A DNA stretch of 64,000 nucleotides from JALYGY01 sp963800975 (GCA_963800975.1 CAWDDB010000008.1:1116001-1180000); one strand, 5' to 3'. Positions 30,131 through 39,915 are shown, numbered from the stretch's first letter. Program-made: numbers and translations. The notes: generated by a model not told the origin, from the letters alone.

Positions 30131-30788
30131 ATGGGTGACCTCCTTCCCGGGCTCATCGTCCTGGCCATCGGTGGCTCGATCGCGCCGCCTTTGCTCCTCC
30201 TGACCATCCTCTTCCTGGGCTCCCGCAGACCTCTGCCGAATGCCTCAGCCCTCGCCCTCGGCTACTTCACGACCTGCGCCGCGACGGGCGTCGCAGGTCT
30301 CACCCTCTTCTCCGAGGCAGCCGGGGGCGCAGCCTCACACGTAGGTCGTGTGATCAGCGCCGCACTCGGCGCCCTGCTTCTCCTCGTCGGCCTGAGGAGC
30401 CTGCTGAGAGCCCCGGTTCCCGGCGCCGGAGCACCGAGGTGGATGGAATCGATCAGCTCCGTCTCGCCAGCCAAAGCGTTCGGGGTGGGGATGGCTCTCT
30501 TTCTGGTCCAGATCAAGAACCTCGCGATCTTCGTGGCGTGCGCTACAGCTGATAACCGCGGCTGGCCTCGGTCCTCGAGACAGCGCCGTAGCGCTCGGGC
30601 TTGTGCTCGTGGTCTTCGCCATCCCGGTTATCGCGCTCATCGGCCTCTACGCGACCGCGCCGCAGCGGGCCTCGGAGGTGCTCGGGTCGCTGCGAACGTG
30701 GATGGAGAAGAACAACCGCGCGATCACGGTCGTGCTCTGTCTCGTGTTCGGAGCGTTCTTCCTCGTCAGAGGCCTCCTGGGAGCGTGA
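30131..30788 (+). pseudogene. GAP-family membrane protein, copy 1, frameshifted
   Basis: About 215 residues with six predicted membrane helices. It starts MGDLLPGLIVLAIGGSIAPP and contains SPAKAFGVGMALFLVQIKNL. After FVACAT (about 30545) the frame is lost for about 45 bases and resumes as AVALGLVLVVFAIPVIALIG. It ends WMEKNNRAITVVLCLVFGAFF with TGA at 30788. This is the GAP/Sap family, linked in mycobacteria to export of surface glycolipids. An intact member is at 46128. Confidence 0.75.
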
Positions 30789-30945
30789 GATCGTGAGTGG
30801 CCATCGGGGCCTGCTGTGAGCACGTTTGCTTGGGTCGTTCCCACGACCAGCGTCGAACTCGCTTCGCTGATGACCGTCTGCCTCCCGCTGCAATCCCGCC
30901 CGGGCTGCAGAAGGGCAAGGACAGAAGCGTCGTTATCCTGCTTCC

Positions 30946-32265
30946 ATGACTCGGGCGTCGCTGGAGCCCGTCGTGGTTGATCTCCTCGTGCTGGTTTGCG
31001 TCGTCTTCGCCTTCGGCCTCGTCTCGCGCCGGCTGGAGGGAACGATCCTTACGGCACCGCTGGTGTTCGTCGCGGCGGGCGTCGTCCTCGGGCCCTCGGG
31101 GCTCGGGGTGGTCGGGTTCGGGCTCGACGATCACGCCGTGCTCTTGCTTGGCGAGGTCGCCCTCGCGCTCGTGCTGTTCGCCGACGCCGCGAGGATCAAC
31201 CTCTCCGCCCTGCAGCAGAACGAGGACCTGCCCCTGCGCCTGTTGGGCATCGGCATGCCGCTCACCATCGCGCTGGGAACCGCCGCCGCTGCACTCGTGC
31301 TCACCGACCTCACCTTCTGGGAGGCGGCAATCGTGGGCACCGTCCTCGCCCCCACCGACGCGGCGCTTGGGCAGGCGGTCGTTAGCAACCCGCGCGTCCC
31401 GCTCCGGCTGCGGCAGGCCCTCAACGTCGAGGCCGGGCTCAACGATGGCCTGTCCGTGCCCTTCCTGGCGCTCTTCCTGACGCTCGCGGTGGCCGAAGAG
31501 GAGCTCCAGCCCGCCAGCTACTGGATACGCTTCGCATTGGAGCAGATAGGTCTCGGGCTCCTTGTCGGCGCCGGCGTCGGCCTGGCGGGGGGCTGGTTGG
31601 TAAGCCGGGCCTCGAAGAACGGGTGGATGACAGGCTCGTTCCAGCGCCTCGCCCTGCTGGCGCTGGCGCTCATGGCGTGGGCGCTGGCCGACCAGATCGG
31701 GGGCAACGGCTTTATCGCGGCCTTCGTCGGGGGTCTGGCGGTCGCGCCGACCGTACAGCGGGCAGGCGAGCAATTGATCCGCTTCTCCGAAGCCGAAGGA
31801 CAGCTGCTCAACCTTAGCGTCTTCTTCGTCTTCGGCGTGCTCGCGGTCGGGTTGCTGGAATCTCTTACCTGGCAGGTCGCCCTGTATGCCCTTCTCAGCC
31901 TCACCCTGATCCGCATGATTCCCGTCGCCGCTTCCCTGGTTGGAACCCACCTTCGTGGTGTCTCGGTGCTGTTCGCGGGTTGGTTCGGCCCACGGGGGCT
32001 CGCCTCGATCGTCCTCGGCCTGATCGTGGTGTCCGAAGCTCCCCTGCTCGCCGGGCGCGACGAGGTCGAGGTGGCGGTGGCGTCGACCGTGCTCCTCAGC
32101 GTGCTCCTGCACGGGATCACGGCCGCCCCGCTCTCCGCCGCGTATGCCCGCAGGGTCGAGGGGATGCCCGCGGACGCGCCCGAGAAGGCAGGCACGGAGC
32201 AGGTGCCGACCCGCACGAGCCCCGTACCGACCAGCGAAGCGGAGGAGGCAAGCGAGACCCGATGA
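30946..32265 (+). CDS. CPA1-family Na+/H+ (cation/proton) antiporter
   Basis: A 439-residue membrane protein with 12-13 predicted helices. Family marks are LTAPLVFVAAGVVLGPSGLG, VLFADAARINLSAL, the TVLAPTDAALGQAVV region, and NVEAGLNDGLSVP, which carries the acidic pair expected to bind the cation. FGPRGLASIVLGLIVV near the end is the usual Arg-containing helix. The C-terminal 40 residues are hydrophilic and lack a long regulatory domain. It moves sodium or another cation out against protons and so guards pH and salt balance. The AI-2E copy 2 gene follows 83 bases later on the same strand. Confidence 0.92.
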   Translation: MTRASLEPVVVDLLVLVCVVFAFGLVSRRLEGTILTAPLVFVAAGVVLGPSGLGVVGFGLDDHAVLLLGEVALALVLFADAARINLSALQQNEDLPLRLLGIGMPLTIALGTAAAALVLTDLTFWEAAIVGTVLAPTDAALGQAVVSNPRVPLRLRQALNVEAGLNDGLSVPFLALFLTLAVAEEELQPASYWIRFALEQIGLGLLVGAGVGLAGGWLVSRASKNGWMTGSFQRLALLALALMAWALADQIGGNGFIAAFVGGLAVAPTVQRAGEQLIRFSEAEGQLLNLSVFFVFGVLAVGLLESLTWQVALYALLSLTLIRMIPVAASLVGTHLRGVSVLFAGWFGPRGLASIVLGLIVVSEAPLLAGRDEVEVAVASTVLLSVLLHGITAAPLSAAYARRVEGMPADAPEKAGTEQVPTRTSPVPTSEAEEASETR

Positions 32266-32348
32266 GACATCCGCGTGTGGGAAACACAAGTCGGCGCAAG
32301 AGCGCGAGGCTCGGCACCGCAGCCAACCGCAAACCCGGAGGTTAGAGC

Positions 32349-33482
32349 ATGGACGAAGCGGCAGACAACACGGCAGCCGAGAGGACCAGCATGACCGAGA
32401 GTGCGACCGGCACGCTGCGCCAATCCACCTTCTTGCAGGTCATACTCGTCCTTGCAGCTACGGTGGTAGTGCTGGCCGGGTTACGCCTGGGAGCGCCGGT
32501 CCTCAACCCCATCTTCTTCGCCGTGGTCCTGACCCTCCTGTTCAGCCCCGTCTACTCCTGGCTGAAGCGGCGTGGGCTACCTGCCCCGATAGCCTTGCTG
32601 ATAATGCTCGTCCTGTTGACGGTTCTCGTCTTCGCGCTCGTCTCGATCCTGGGCGTTTCGATCACCAGGTTCAGCGAGCGCCTCGGGTACTACACCACGC
32701 AACTGAACAGCCAGTTGGTCGACCTCGACGCCGTACTCGAGCGGCTGGGGCTCTCGAACGTCAATCTTCAGGACGTGGTGAAACCCAGCGCCCTTGCCAG
32801 TGCGACCGGCACGGTCCTCGCCGGCGTCGCAAGTTTCCTGAGCGACCTGTTCTTGATCCTTATGATCATGCTGTTCTTGCTTGGAGAAGGACCGGCCATG
32901 ATGGACCGCCTGCGCAGGAGCACGGGACCGGAGCACCCGCAGGTAGCCAGGCTTACCGCCGTCGGCCAGAGCGTGGTGCGCCAGTTCGGGCTGCGCGCCA
33001 TCGTCAACCTCGTCACGGGGACAGGCGTGACCGTCTTGCTGTTCGCGCTGGGGGTGGACTTTCCGCTGCTGTGGGGGATCCTGACCTTCTTCCTTAGTTT
33101 CATACCCTACATAGGGCTTGTGCTGGCGGTGGCACCGGCGGTGGTGTTGGCCCTGGCCGAGTTCGGAGTGACCCGAGCAGTTCTGGTCATCGCGGGGGTC
33201 ATAGTGATCAACATACTCGCGGAGAACGTGCTCTCGCCGATGATGATGGGCCGTGGGCTGAACATCTCGCCGACGATCGTCTTCGTGTCTTTCATCTTCT
33301 GGGCGTGGCTGCTGGGCGGGCCTGGCGCGTTCCTGGCGTTGCCGATCACGCTCTTCGTGGCCGTGATGTTCGACACCTTCCCGGGGACACGCTGGCTGGC
33401 GAGCCTTATAGGCGTGAGCAGCCCGGACGCTCCCGATCCTGAGGTAGAAGCCGAAGGTGCTCCACGGTCACGAGATCCCTAG
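32349..33482 (+). CDS. AI-2E-family transporter, copy 2 (intact)
   Basis: A 377-residue membrane protein with about eight helices. The N-terminal 30 residues are hydrophilic. LRLGAPVLNPIFFAVVLTLLFSP and SWLKRRGLPAP form the first conserved block; FFLSFIPYIGLVLAVAPAVVLAL is the family signature, and NILAENVLSPMMMGRGL follows. Members export autoinducer-2 or act as sodium/proton antiporters; neither can be chosen from sequence. Next to the CPA1 antiporter, an ion role seems the better guess. The ATG follows GGAGGTTAGAGC. It is closely related to copy 3 at 37338, which is broken. Confidence 0.92.
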   Translation: MDEAADNTAAERTSMTESATGTLRQSTFLQVILVLAATVVVLAGLRLGAPVLNPIFFAVVLTLLFSPVYSWLKRRGLPAPIALLIMLVLLTVLVFALVSILGVSITRFSERLGYYTTQLNSQLVDLDAVLERLGLSNVNLQDVVKPSALASATGTVLAGVASFLSDLFLILMIMLFLLGEGPAMMDRLRRSTGPEHPQVARLTAVGQSVVRQFGLRAIVNLVTGTGVTVLLFALGVDFPLLWGILTFFLSFIPYIGLVLAVAPAVVLALAEFGVTRAVLVIAGVIVINILAENVLSPMMMGRGLNISPTIVFVSFIFWAWLLGGPGAFLALPITLFVAVMFDTFPGTRWLASLIGVSSPDAPDPEVEAEGAPRSRDP

Positions 33483-33632
33483 GCCCATCCTCGGGCACCG
33501 GGTCGACGTCGAGGTCGTCTGCCTAGACTGTTCGAGCGGGTACTTACCTCGATGCGCCTTCTGGCGGCTCGATCGTCCGCGAAGGTGGGCAACTACCGGA
33601 AGAGTTCGAACATGACGGAGGAAGGAACTGGC

Positions 33633-33749
33633 ATGGATTCCGATGACGAGCTTCGGAAGGTCCAGATCGCCGCCGCCGAGCAACTCGGGGTCTTGCCGAG
33701 AGTTCTGCCGGAACTGCAGGAGCTGGTTCCGCTGGCCTCTGCCGCCTAG
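33633..33749 (+). CDS. Possible 38-residue peptide
   Basis: A short frame starting MDSDDELRKVQIAAAEQLG with a good ribosome site (GGAGGAAGGAA) 6 bases before the ATG and TAG at 33747-33749. The sequence is acidic at first, then Leu/Pro-rich. No family is known and there is no second copy to compare, so this is a weak call. Confidence 0.3.
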   Translation: MDSDDELRKVQIAAAEQLGVLPRVLPELQELVPLASAA

Positions 33750-33817
33750 TCGACAGATGGGCGTACGTTCGGCCAAGAAGTCCCCCTCTCGATGCCAATA
33801 CCCGGAAAGTCTTCCTC

Positions 33818-34516
33818 TTACGCTCCCCGTTCGGGCACGCCTTCCGTCAGGCCAGGGGGCACCCTAGGAATTGGCTCCTCCCAGCCGAGCCGTGTGACGA
33901 CTACACGGAAACCGAACCCGAACACGAGCGAGGACAGGGTCGCAGGCCAGATAGAAAGGCCGAGAAACTGAACGCAGGTGAGATACACCACCGCGGTCAG
34001 CGCGGCCGCCGTCACGAACCATTCGCCGCGCACGAACAGCCTCGCCGGTGCGCGAGCGGCGATGTCGATGAGGTAGCGGCCAGCGGTCGGACCGACCACG
34101 CCGAGGAAGATAGCACAAAGCAACGGCAGCTGTGCATCGAGGCCCTTTTGTACACTTACCATCGCGTACCAGGGCAGGGAGAACGCGGTCATCAGCTGAA
34201 AAGCTCGATCGCGAAACTGCTGCCCCCGCTTGTACGCCGCCAACATTCCGATGACGCCCGCCACCAGACACACCACCAGGTACCAGGGGTTCGACAATGC
34301 AGCGGGAACCTGGGCAAGCATGACGTCGCGCACGACGCCCCCACCGATGCCGCCGAAGGTGGCTAGCAGCAGGATGCCGACGACCGTCCAGTTGTTGTCA
34401 CGGTAGTGGCTGGGACTCTGGGCGAGCAGGGCGCCGTTGAGGGCGTTGGTCGCCGCTGCGATCAGGTCGATCACGAGCAAGTTGCCGATGTGGAAGTAGC
34501 TGAATGGATCCTCCAT
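33818..34516 (-). CDS. TRIC/UPF0126-family cation channel-like membrane protein
   Basis: A 232-residue protein with seven predicted helices and the internal repeat of the bacterial TRIC (YadS/YicG) family. The marks are IDLIAAATNALNGALLA, FGGIGGGVVRDVML (the Gly-rich motif with Arg-Asp) and the second GVVGPTAGRYLIDI. Bacterial members act as potassium-permeable trimeric channels or glycine transporters. The ATG at 34516 is chosen because the first helix begins there and AAAGGG lies 5 bases upstream. It is convergent with the gene run from box promoter 2. Confidence 0.9.
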   Translation of the reverse strand: MEDPFSYFHIGNLLVIDLIAAATNALNGALLAQSPSHYRDNNWTVVGILLLATFGGIGGGVVRDVMLAQVPAALSNPWYLVVCLVAGVIGMLAAYKRGQQFRDRAFQLMTAFSLPWYAMVSVQKGLDAQLPLLCAIFLGVVGPTAGRYLIDIAARAPARLFVRGEWFVTAAALTAVVYLTCVQFLGLSIWPATLSSLVFGFGFRVVVTRLGWEEPIPRVPPGLTEGVPERGA

Positions 34517-35259
34517 GGTTACCCTTTCAGGCCGCCTGCTGGCTCTGGCGCAGAGGACTGCCTCCAATGCCAAGCGGCTCATATAGCCTTACCACCTCGT
34601 AATTCTCTCTGGGAAAGACGTCGGTGGGTGAGGACAGAGGGCGCTGCGGTGCACCGCGCCTACAGAACAATGGTGAGTGCCGGCCAGCACGAGGCTCGCG
34701 AGGGTACCGGGAAGGGCTAACGGATAGTTGTGCGCGAGATCGGCAGGCGATTCGTACTGGCCCGCCGACGGCCGGAGGTGGAGACGAGAGGTGGACAGAG
34801 TATCGTCGCCAAGAGGTCATCGACCACCCCTACCTTTACCGTATCTTCGGCCGAATAGGTGCTCTGAAGCCCCAGCTCCTGTGAGTTCGGATCTTGCCGG
34901 AAAGCGCGTAGGGGGGCAGCAAACAGGCGCCTGCGAACGATCCCGAAGTGGCTAAAGAGCCATCTGTCGGTAAGGACAGGGCATCGGTAGTGACCATACC
35001 GTTTGCGCCAGACCGCGCGGAACGCTGGAGACGTGCGAGAGTCAATGAAGTCAAAGTTGTGAACCTTGACATCCTCCGTCCGCTAAGCGGACTTTCGATG
35101 GAAATTCGACCGGCCACCTCGGGCAACCCCTGCTCGTCGGCTCGCCCATCTTTCCGGCTATCCAGTAACCAGTTTCCAACCGCCTAGTGAGCCTTAGGGC
35201 TAGATCCCGCTGAGCTCACCGCGCCTGACCCAGCGACCGAGCGGGACTCCCGGCACGCT
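34517..35259 (+). other. Intergenic region in the middle of the island
   Basis: About 740 bases with no convincing gene. A short perfect inverted repeat, GTCCGCT-A-AGCGGAC, is at 35078-35092, just after GTGAACCTTGACATCCTCC. This looks a little like the 3' end region of IS200/IS605-type elements, but no transposase remains are seen. The region divides the two halves of the island that carry matching gene sets. Confidence 0.4.
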
Positions 35260-36088
35260 TCACCTGGGTCGGAAGGGCCGCATCTCGTCCTGCCCCCCGT
35301 AGACCACCCCGTAGCTCGATTCCGGCACCTCGTTCCACGCCCCGGGCAAGTCCCCCAGCGGCTCGGAGACTACGATGCGGGTCTCATCGGAGATGCCCCG
35401 CAGCGTCTCCAGCTCCGGGTGCAGCTCCCGCACCGTGCGCACCGCCGTGCTGTAGTACAGCGTGCGCGATTTGCCCTCGCTAGAGTACCGAAACGCCCAC
35501 ACCTTCTCCCCGTCGCTCGTCGCTATCGTCATCTGGAGGGGGTGCTCCACCCCGTGGCGCTGTCCCACCTCCTCCACGAAGCCCACCATCCGCTCGACGG
35601 CCGCGGGGGCGTCCTCTTCGAGGCCGAACGTCAGCGCCAGGTGGAACATCATCTCCGAGTCGGTGGACCCCTCGATGTGGGCGTAGAGCGACTCGTCGAC
35701 CGCGAGCGCGAGGTCCCGCTTTATCTTGGCGAAGTCGTTAATGAGGCCGTTGTGGACCCACAGCCACTTGCCGTATCGGAACGGGTGGCAGTTGGTCTGC
35801 TGGACAGCCGACCCCGTGGAGGCGCGGATGTGGGCGAGGAAGAGGGGCGACTCGACGTGGGAAGGCGAGCTCGCGCAGGTTGCGCTCGTTCCAGGCCGGC
35901 TCGATGCTGTGGAAGACGGCCGGGGTGTCGGCGTTCTTGCCGTACCAGCCCACGCCGAATCCGTCGCCGTTGGTGGTCTCGACACCGAGCCTGGAGTGGA
36001 GGCTCTGATCTATGAGGGAGTGTCGGGGTTTGTAGAGGAGCTCCTCCAGGAGGATCGGGGAGCCCGAGTAAGCGAGCCAGCGGCACAT
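35260..36088 (-). pseudogene. Class II glutamine amidotransferase, copy 2, broken by one base
   Basis: Nearly identical in DNA to the copy at 19567-20394, including the AAAGGAGCAA ribosome site, but the match ends just outside the gene on both sides. One extra G near 35862 (GGGAAGGCGAG where copy 1 has GGGAAGCGAG) shifts the frame within the LRELA region. The product would therefore stop being an amidotransferase after about 80 residues. Catalytic Cys2 and the first blocks remain. Box promoter 3 lies about 200 bases upstream. The high identity means a recent duplication or gene conversion. Confidence 0.92.
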
Positions 36089-36287
36089 CATTTGCTCCTT
36101 TCCTTTCGCGGGTCGACTTGAGACGCACGAGTACCTCGTGCCTCATGGACGAGGCTTCACGCCTCGCCGATCAAGAGCCCATGATCTAATCGCTCACGTG
36201 CACACCGTTCCAAGTGGAGCCCGGGGCCGTTCCTCGTGCTGCTCCGGCGACACCTTCTCTGTTTCTGTCACTCTCCATTGTTCTCCG

Positions 36288-36345
36288 AGGATAAAGCGCA
36301 GTAGTTTACCTTGTCCTCACCCAACGGTGCATTTCCCCTAGGGGA
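36288..36345 (-). promoter_or_regulatory. Box promoter 3
   Basis: On the minus strand: TCCCCTAGGGGA (36345-36334), 12 bases, GGTGA (36321-36317), 23 bases, TATCCT (36293-36288), the best -10 of the six. It faces the broken amidotransferase copy with a leader of about 190 bases. The leader contains a small stem GAGGC-TTCAC-GCCTC near 36150-36164. Confidence 0.82.
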
Positions 36346-36415
36346 TTCGCGCCCTTCACGCTATCGCTCGAAAGGTGCCGGGAATGAAGGAGCGAGTCCC
36401 TCAAGATCGTCGGGG

Positions 36416-36992
36416 TTAGGTCTGCCGAGTCCGCTGTAGGTCACGCGTGCGAAAGGCGAAGACGATCAGCGCCAAGCCGACCACTATCGCGAAAACACCG
36501 ATGAACGGCGCTAGTGAGGGCAGATCGGAGCCCATCAGGGCTGCAAGGATCACGCCGAAGAGCACCGACAGCGCGCCGCTTCCGGCCAGCAGCCATTTGT
36601 TCTCTAGCTGACTGCGCAGCACGAACGCGGTGGTTAGTTTGAGTATGCCGGTCGCAACAGCCCAACCCACGATGACGTATAGCAACCCGCTCACGGTCAT
36701 ACCGGGCCACAACAGGGCGACCACCCCGGCGACCACGCCAACGGCTCCTTCGGTTGACGGGAGCCACTTTCGTGCTCCCCGATAAGAGGTCCTGAGCCCA
36801 GCCACGAGTGCGACGGCCCCGTCCACCACAGCGTAGAAGCCGAACAGGAGGGACAGCACGGCGAGGACCAGACCTCGGCCAGAAGAGGACCACGAGACCA
36901 AATACCAGGGCGGCCAGGCCGCGTAACGCCAAGGCACGCCAGTTGGCGACAAACGTGTCAACCCTTTGTCGGTAGCGTCCTTCTCTACTCAT
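36416..36992 (-). pseudogene. HdeD-family (DUF308) acid-resistance-type membrane protein, frameshifted
   Basis: The N-terminal part (from ATG 36992) reads MSREGRYRQRVDTFVANWRA then RGLAALVFGLVVLFWP. Near 36875 the frame changes to RGLVLAVLSLLFGFYAVVDG, then VGVVAGVVALLWPGMTVSG and LSVLFGVILAAL. Together these give the six-helix HdeD layout of about 190 residues. HdeD is tied to acid resistance in enterobacteria. The start overlaps the stop of the preceding membrane protein gene (ATGA). One shift only, so recent mutation or error are both possible. Confidence 0.8.
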
Positions 36993-37381
36993 CTCTGTAA
37001 CCCTTTCCGATCTGACCCTACTGCTTTATCGGTCCATCGTGTTCGGCTGCATGACCGCCACTGGACCCCATAGTGCTCGTCGCTGAGCCGGTCGCCCGCT
37101 TCCCCCACCACGGTGCGCAGGGCGTTGATCGCGAAGGTGGAAGCCATTCCGCCTATTGTCCCAAGTAAGGCGCTAGTGACGACACTACCGGACCACCACA
37201 GCACACCGAAGCTCACCAAGAACGACACCACGATCAGAAGCGCGACGGAGACGGTCGTGGAATCAGCGACCCTGGCGACTACGCCCGCCACCTTGCTCGA
37301 TGATCCAGCTCGCTCGGTCCTCGCGGCTCGCGCGTCATCAACTGGCAGGCTCAACCACCCTCCCTTCGGGAGGCGGAACAT
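36989..37381 (-). CDS. Hypothetical membrane protein between AI-2E copy 3 and hdeD
   Basis: An open frame of up to 130 residues. The central part DSTTVSVALLIVVSFLVSFG and VLWWSGSVVTSALLGTIGG gives two membrane helices. The N-terminal part overlaps the end of the AI-2E remnant, so the real start is probably later, for example the GTG in the VAGVVARVADS region near 37295. The stop overlaps the hdeD start as ATGA, which supports a real coupled gene. No family is recognised. Confidence 0.5.
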   Translation of the reverse strand: MFRLPKGGWLSLPVDDARAARTERAGSSSKVAGVVARVADSTTVSVALLIVVSFLVSFGVLWWSGSVVTSALLGTIGGMASTFAINALRTVVGEAGDRLSDEHYGVQWRSCSRTRWTDKAVGSDRKGLQR

Positions 37382-38485
37382 CGGTATCAGGCGTCTCGGT
37401 TTCAGTGTCGCCCACGACGATCAGGCTCGCGATCCATCGCCTCTCCGGGAAGGTATCGAACATCAGGGCCACGAAGATCGTAAGCGGCGCCGCCAGGAAC
37501 GCGCCAGGCCCGCCCGAGCAACCACGCCCAGAAGATAAACCCGATAAAGAGGATCGTTGGGGAGAGACTGAGCCCCCTGCCCATCAGCATCGGCGACAAG
37601 AGGTTCTCCGCCACTATGTTGATCACCGTCACCCCCGCGATGACCAGCAACGCCCGGTCGAGGCCATACTCGGCGAGGGCGAGGATCACCGCAGGCGCCA
37701 CCGCGATCGGGAGGCCGATCCAGGGTATGAAGCTCAGGAAGAAGGTGAGGAGGCCCCACATGAGGGGAAAGTCGATACCCAGCACCCACAACAAGACGAC
37801 CACGCCCGCGGCCGTGAAGAGGTTGACGATGGCGCGTAGCCCGAGCTGGCGCACCACGCTCCGTGGCCGAAGACCGTCATGCTGGCGAGCTGCGGGTGGT
37901 CCGGGCCCGCGCTCAGCCCGCAGGCGACGCATCATGGCAGGCCCCTCGGCGAGCAGGAACAGCACGATCATCAGGATAAGAAAGAGGTTGCTCAGGATGC
38001 TCGCAACCCCGGAAAGGAGAAGGCTGATAAGACCGGTCAGGTCGCTGGGTTTTACGACGTCCTTGCAAGTTGACGTTCGAGATACCCAAACTCTTGGCCA
38101 TGTCCTGGATGTTGTCCGCCTGCTTGCTCAACTGCCCCGTGTAGGACCCGATCTCCCCGCTGAACCTGCTGATCGAGACCCCCAGGATGAGGGAGATCCC
38201 CCCGAAGAGCAGGGTCAACCCTACCAGCATGATCACCAGGGCAAGTGGCGTGGGTATCTTGTGCCGCCTCAGCCAGGCGTAGATCGGGCTGAACAGGAGG
38301 GCCAGGACCACCGCGAAGAAGATGGGGTTGAGGATCGGCGCGCCCAGGCGCATCCCGGCCAGCACGACCACAGTCGCCGAGAGAAACAGCATCACCCGCA
38401 AGAAAGAGGGCTGGCGCAGCGCGGTGGTCACGGCCTCACCGATGCCGCCCCTATCGTTTGCCGGACGGTCCAACGACTCGTTCAC
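37338..38485 (-). pseudogene. AI-2E-family transporter, copy 3, frameshifted
   Basis: Colinear with the intact copy 2. It begins at GTG 38485 (TGGAGG 7 bases before) with MNESLDRPAND and MRLGAPILNPIFFAVVLALL. The frame breaks after ISNVNLQ (about 38065) and resumes as LLSGVASILSNLFLIL and FFLSFIPWIGLPIAVAPAV. It breaks again near 37500 before FVALMFDTFPERRWIASL and ends at TGA 37340-37338. A GC-rich hairpin (38508-38528) lies just upstream of the start. Confidence 0.82.
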
Positions 38486-38891
38486 AATCTAGCCTCCATG
38501 TGGTAGAGGCGGGGCGAAGTGCCCCGCCAGAGAGGGTAAGCCCCACGACGCCCCATCGCGGCGCAGGTTGTGAGTCAGCCAGGCGTGAGGACAGCATCGT
38601 TGGGTCGAGGCTTTCGAACGTGGCAACAAGATGATCAGACAGACGATCCGACGAAGGGAGCCGCTTCGCTTGTTCGACGTCGCGGTTGGACAACCTCGGG
38701 ACGGGGAGACCATCCCTGGACCCTTCGCTGCTCAACCCAGCCGGTCGGTACTCCTCGGTAGTACGCCGGAGACCGCACCAACACGGTCCTCGGGTTCCTC
38801 CGACAAAGCGGGGTCCCGCTGCTCGGGTCTGAAACGGCAACCGAGAAGCACCGGACCGGCTTGGCTGCTATCTGTTCGCGACGTCTCTCCT
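38486..38891 (-). other. Intergenic region with a GC hairpin
   Basis: About 400 bases between AI-2E copy 3 and DUF1269 copy 2. GGCGGGGC (38508-38515) pairs exactly with GCCCCGCC (38521-38528) around GAAGT. It lies about 22 bases upstream of the AI-2E start, so it could end transcription coming from DUF1269 copy 2 or be part of the AI-2E leader. No gene is seen. Confidence 0.45.
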
Positions 38892-39380
38892 CTACCCGGC
38901 GAAGGCTTCGCGCAGCTGCTTCTCCTGCTCCTCGGGCAGGTTGGTCGAGATGATCTCGAAGTCGTACCGCTTGAGCTCGTCGATGATCTTGTCAGGCGCC
39001 GTGGCCCCGCTCGTCAGCGCGAAGAGAGCGGAGGTACCCTCCGTCACCTTCTCTCGCACCTGCTTGATGAAGTCGTCGTCGATCCCGACGTCGGCCAACG
39101 AACCCGAGAGTCCGCCCATCCCCGCCCCGATGGCCGCCCCGAGGAAGGGGACGAAGAAGATCAGCCCGAACAGGAAGCCCCAGAACGCGCCCCAGCCAGC
39201 GCCAGCGCCTGCGGTGCTATGCAGCTGGCGGGTGGAGGGCTTCTTGTTGCCTTGGGGCCAGCTGACCACGGCGGCGTCCTGCAGGGTGATCATCTCCCTC
39301 TCCTGCATGCCCTGCAGGGCAACCATGACCCGCTCGGCCCCGTAGGGATCGTCGAACTTCAGCACGGATAGCGTCGCCAT
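38892..39380 (-). CDS. DUF1269-type glycine-zipper membrane protein, copy 2
   Basis: A 162-residue protein, highly similar in DNA and protein to copy 1 at 28148. Differences cluster near the start (FDDPYGAERVMVALQ) and in the Gly zipper (GAGWGAFWGF). The ATG at 39380 is chosen by match with copy 1 and by GAGAGGAGAGAAGCG upstream; the frame stays open far upstream by chance. Box promoter 4 lies about 480 bases upstream, an unusually long leader. The hydrophobic hairpin and the soluble tail are intact, so both copies can be made. Confidence 0.88.
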   Translation of the reverse strand: MATLSVLKFDDPYGAERVMVALQGMQEREMITLQDAAVVSWPQGNKKPSTRQLHSTAGAGAGWGAFWGFLFGLIFFVPFLGAAIGAGMGGLSGSLADVGIDDDFIKQVREKVTEGTSALFALTSGATAPDKIIDELKRYDFEIISTNLPEEQEKQLREAFAG

Positions 39381-39857
39381 CGCTTCTCTCTCCTCTCTGT
39401 TTGGTGCACGAACACGAAGTAAGTACCACCCCTCACGGAGGAGATCTCCCCCTCGGGCTGCCTCCGAATGTCTGTACCTTCGAGGAACCCGAACGGCTGC
39501 CGAGATCGTTCTCGCGTCCCCGTTGCCGCCGTTGGTCCATAGTTTCCTCTTCCCTTCAATCTGGCTACCGTAGAGCGAGGGATCTTTGCTGCTCGTCCGT
39601 CTCAACGGCCTGCACCGGCAGCAGCTACGGACTTCGTGCCGAAGTACCCTATCCGCACCCTGATGTATTCTGGCTCGCCTTCCCGATTCACGAACATCTC
39701 CAGTGCGCTGCCGATCTTCTGCCCCAAGGGTCGTAGACCGTGTGGCCGGCGCACCTCTTCGGTTCCCTCTCGCTCGAATCGGTCGCGTCGGACCTGCTAT
39801 CTGGTTCTGCTTTCTCTCCTTTTTGCTTACCTGCACTACTCGTCCATGTCGTCTGGC
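39381..39857 (-). other. Long leader between box promoter 4 and DUF1269 copy 2
   Basis: About 475 bases without a convincing gene. The frame of the downstream gene stays open through it, but the codons look random and no homology is seen. It may be a long untranslated leader, or a former gene between promoter and DUF1269 may have decayed. Confidence 0.4.
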
Positions 39858-39915
39858 AATGTACTCCCGTCGCGGGAGTGCTTGCATCACCCAGCGCGGT
39901 GTTTCCCCTAGGGGA
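39858..39915 (-). promoter_or_regulatory. Box promoter 4
   Basis: On the minus strand: TCCCCTAGGGGA (39915-39904), 12 bases, GGTGA (39891-39887), 23 bases, TACATT (39863-39858). The spacer holds an extra stem CTCCCG-CGA-CGGGAG. It points toward DUF1269 copy 2. Confidence 0.8.

Noticed and set aside
30766..32289. Minus-strand open frame of 507 codons opposite the antiporter
   Set aside because: It is hydrophilic, Glu/Arg/His-rich and without homology, and the plus strand has a clear antiporter. It is a GC-rich shadow frame.
34900..35190. Possible insertion-sequence end near GTCCGCTAAGCGGAC
   Set aside because: No transposase fragment, second end or target duplication is visible, so I do not call a mobile element.
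39858..39890. Inverted repeat CTCCCG-CGA-CGGGAG as a terminator
   Set aside because: It lies inside the spacer between GGTGA and -10 of box promoter 4, where the layout fits five other promoters; it is more likely chance or a site-specific feature.
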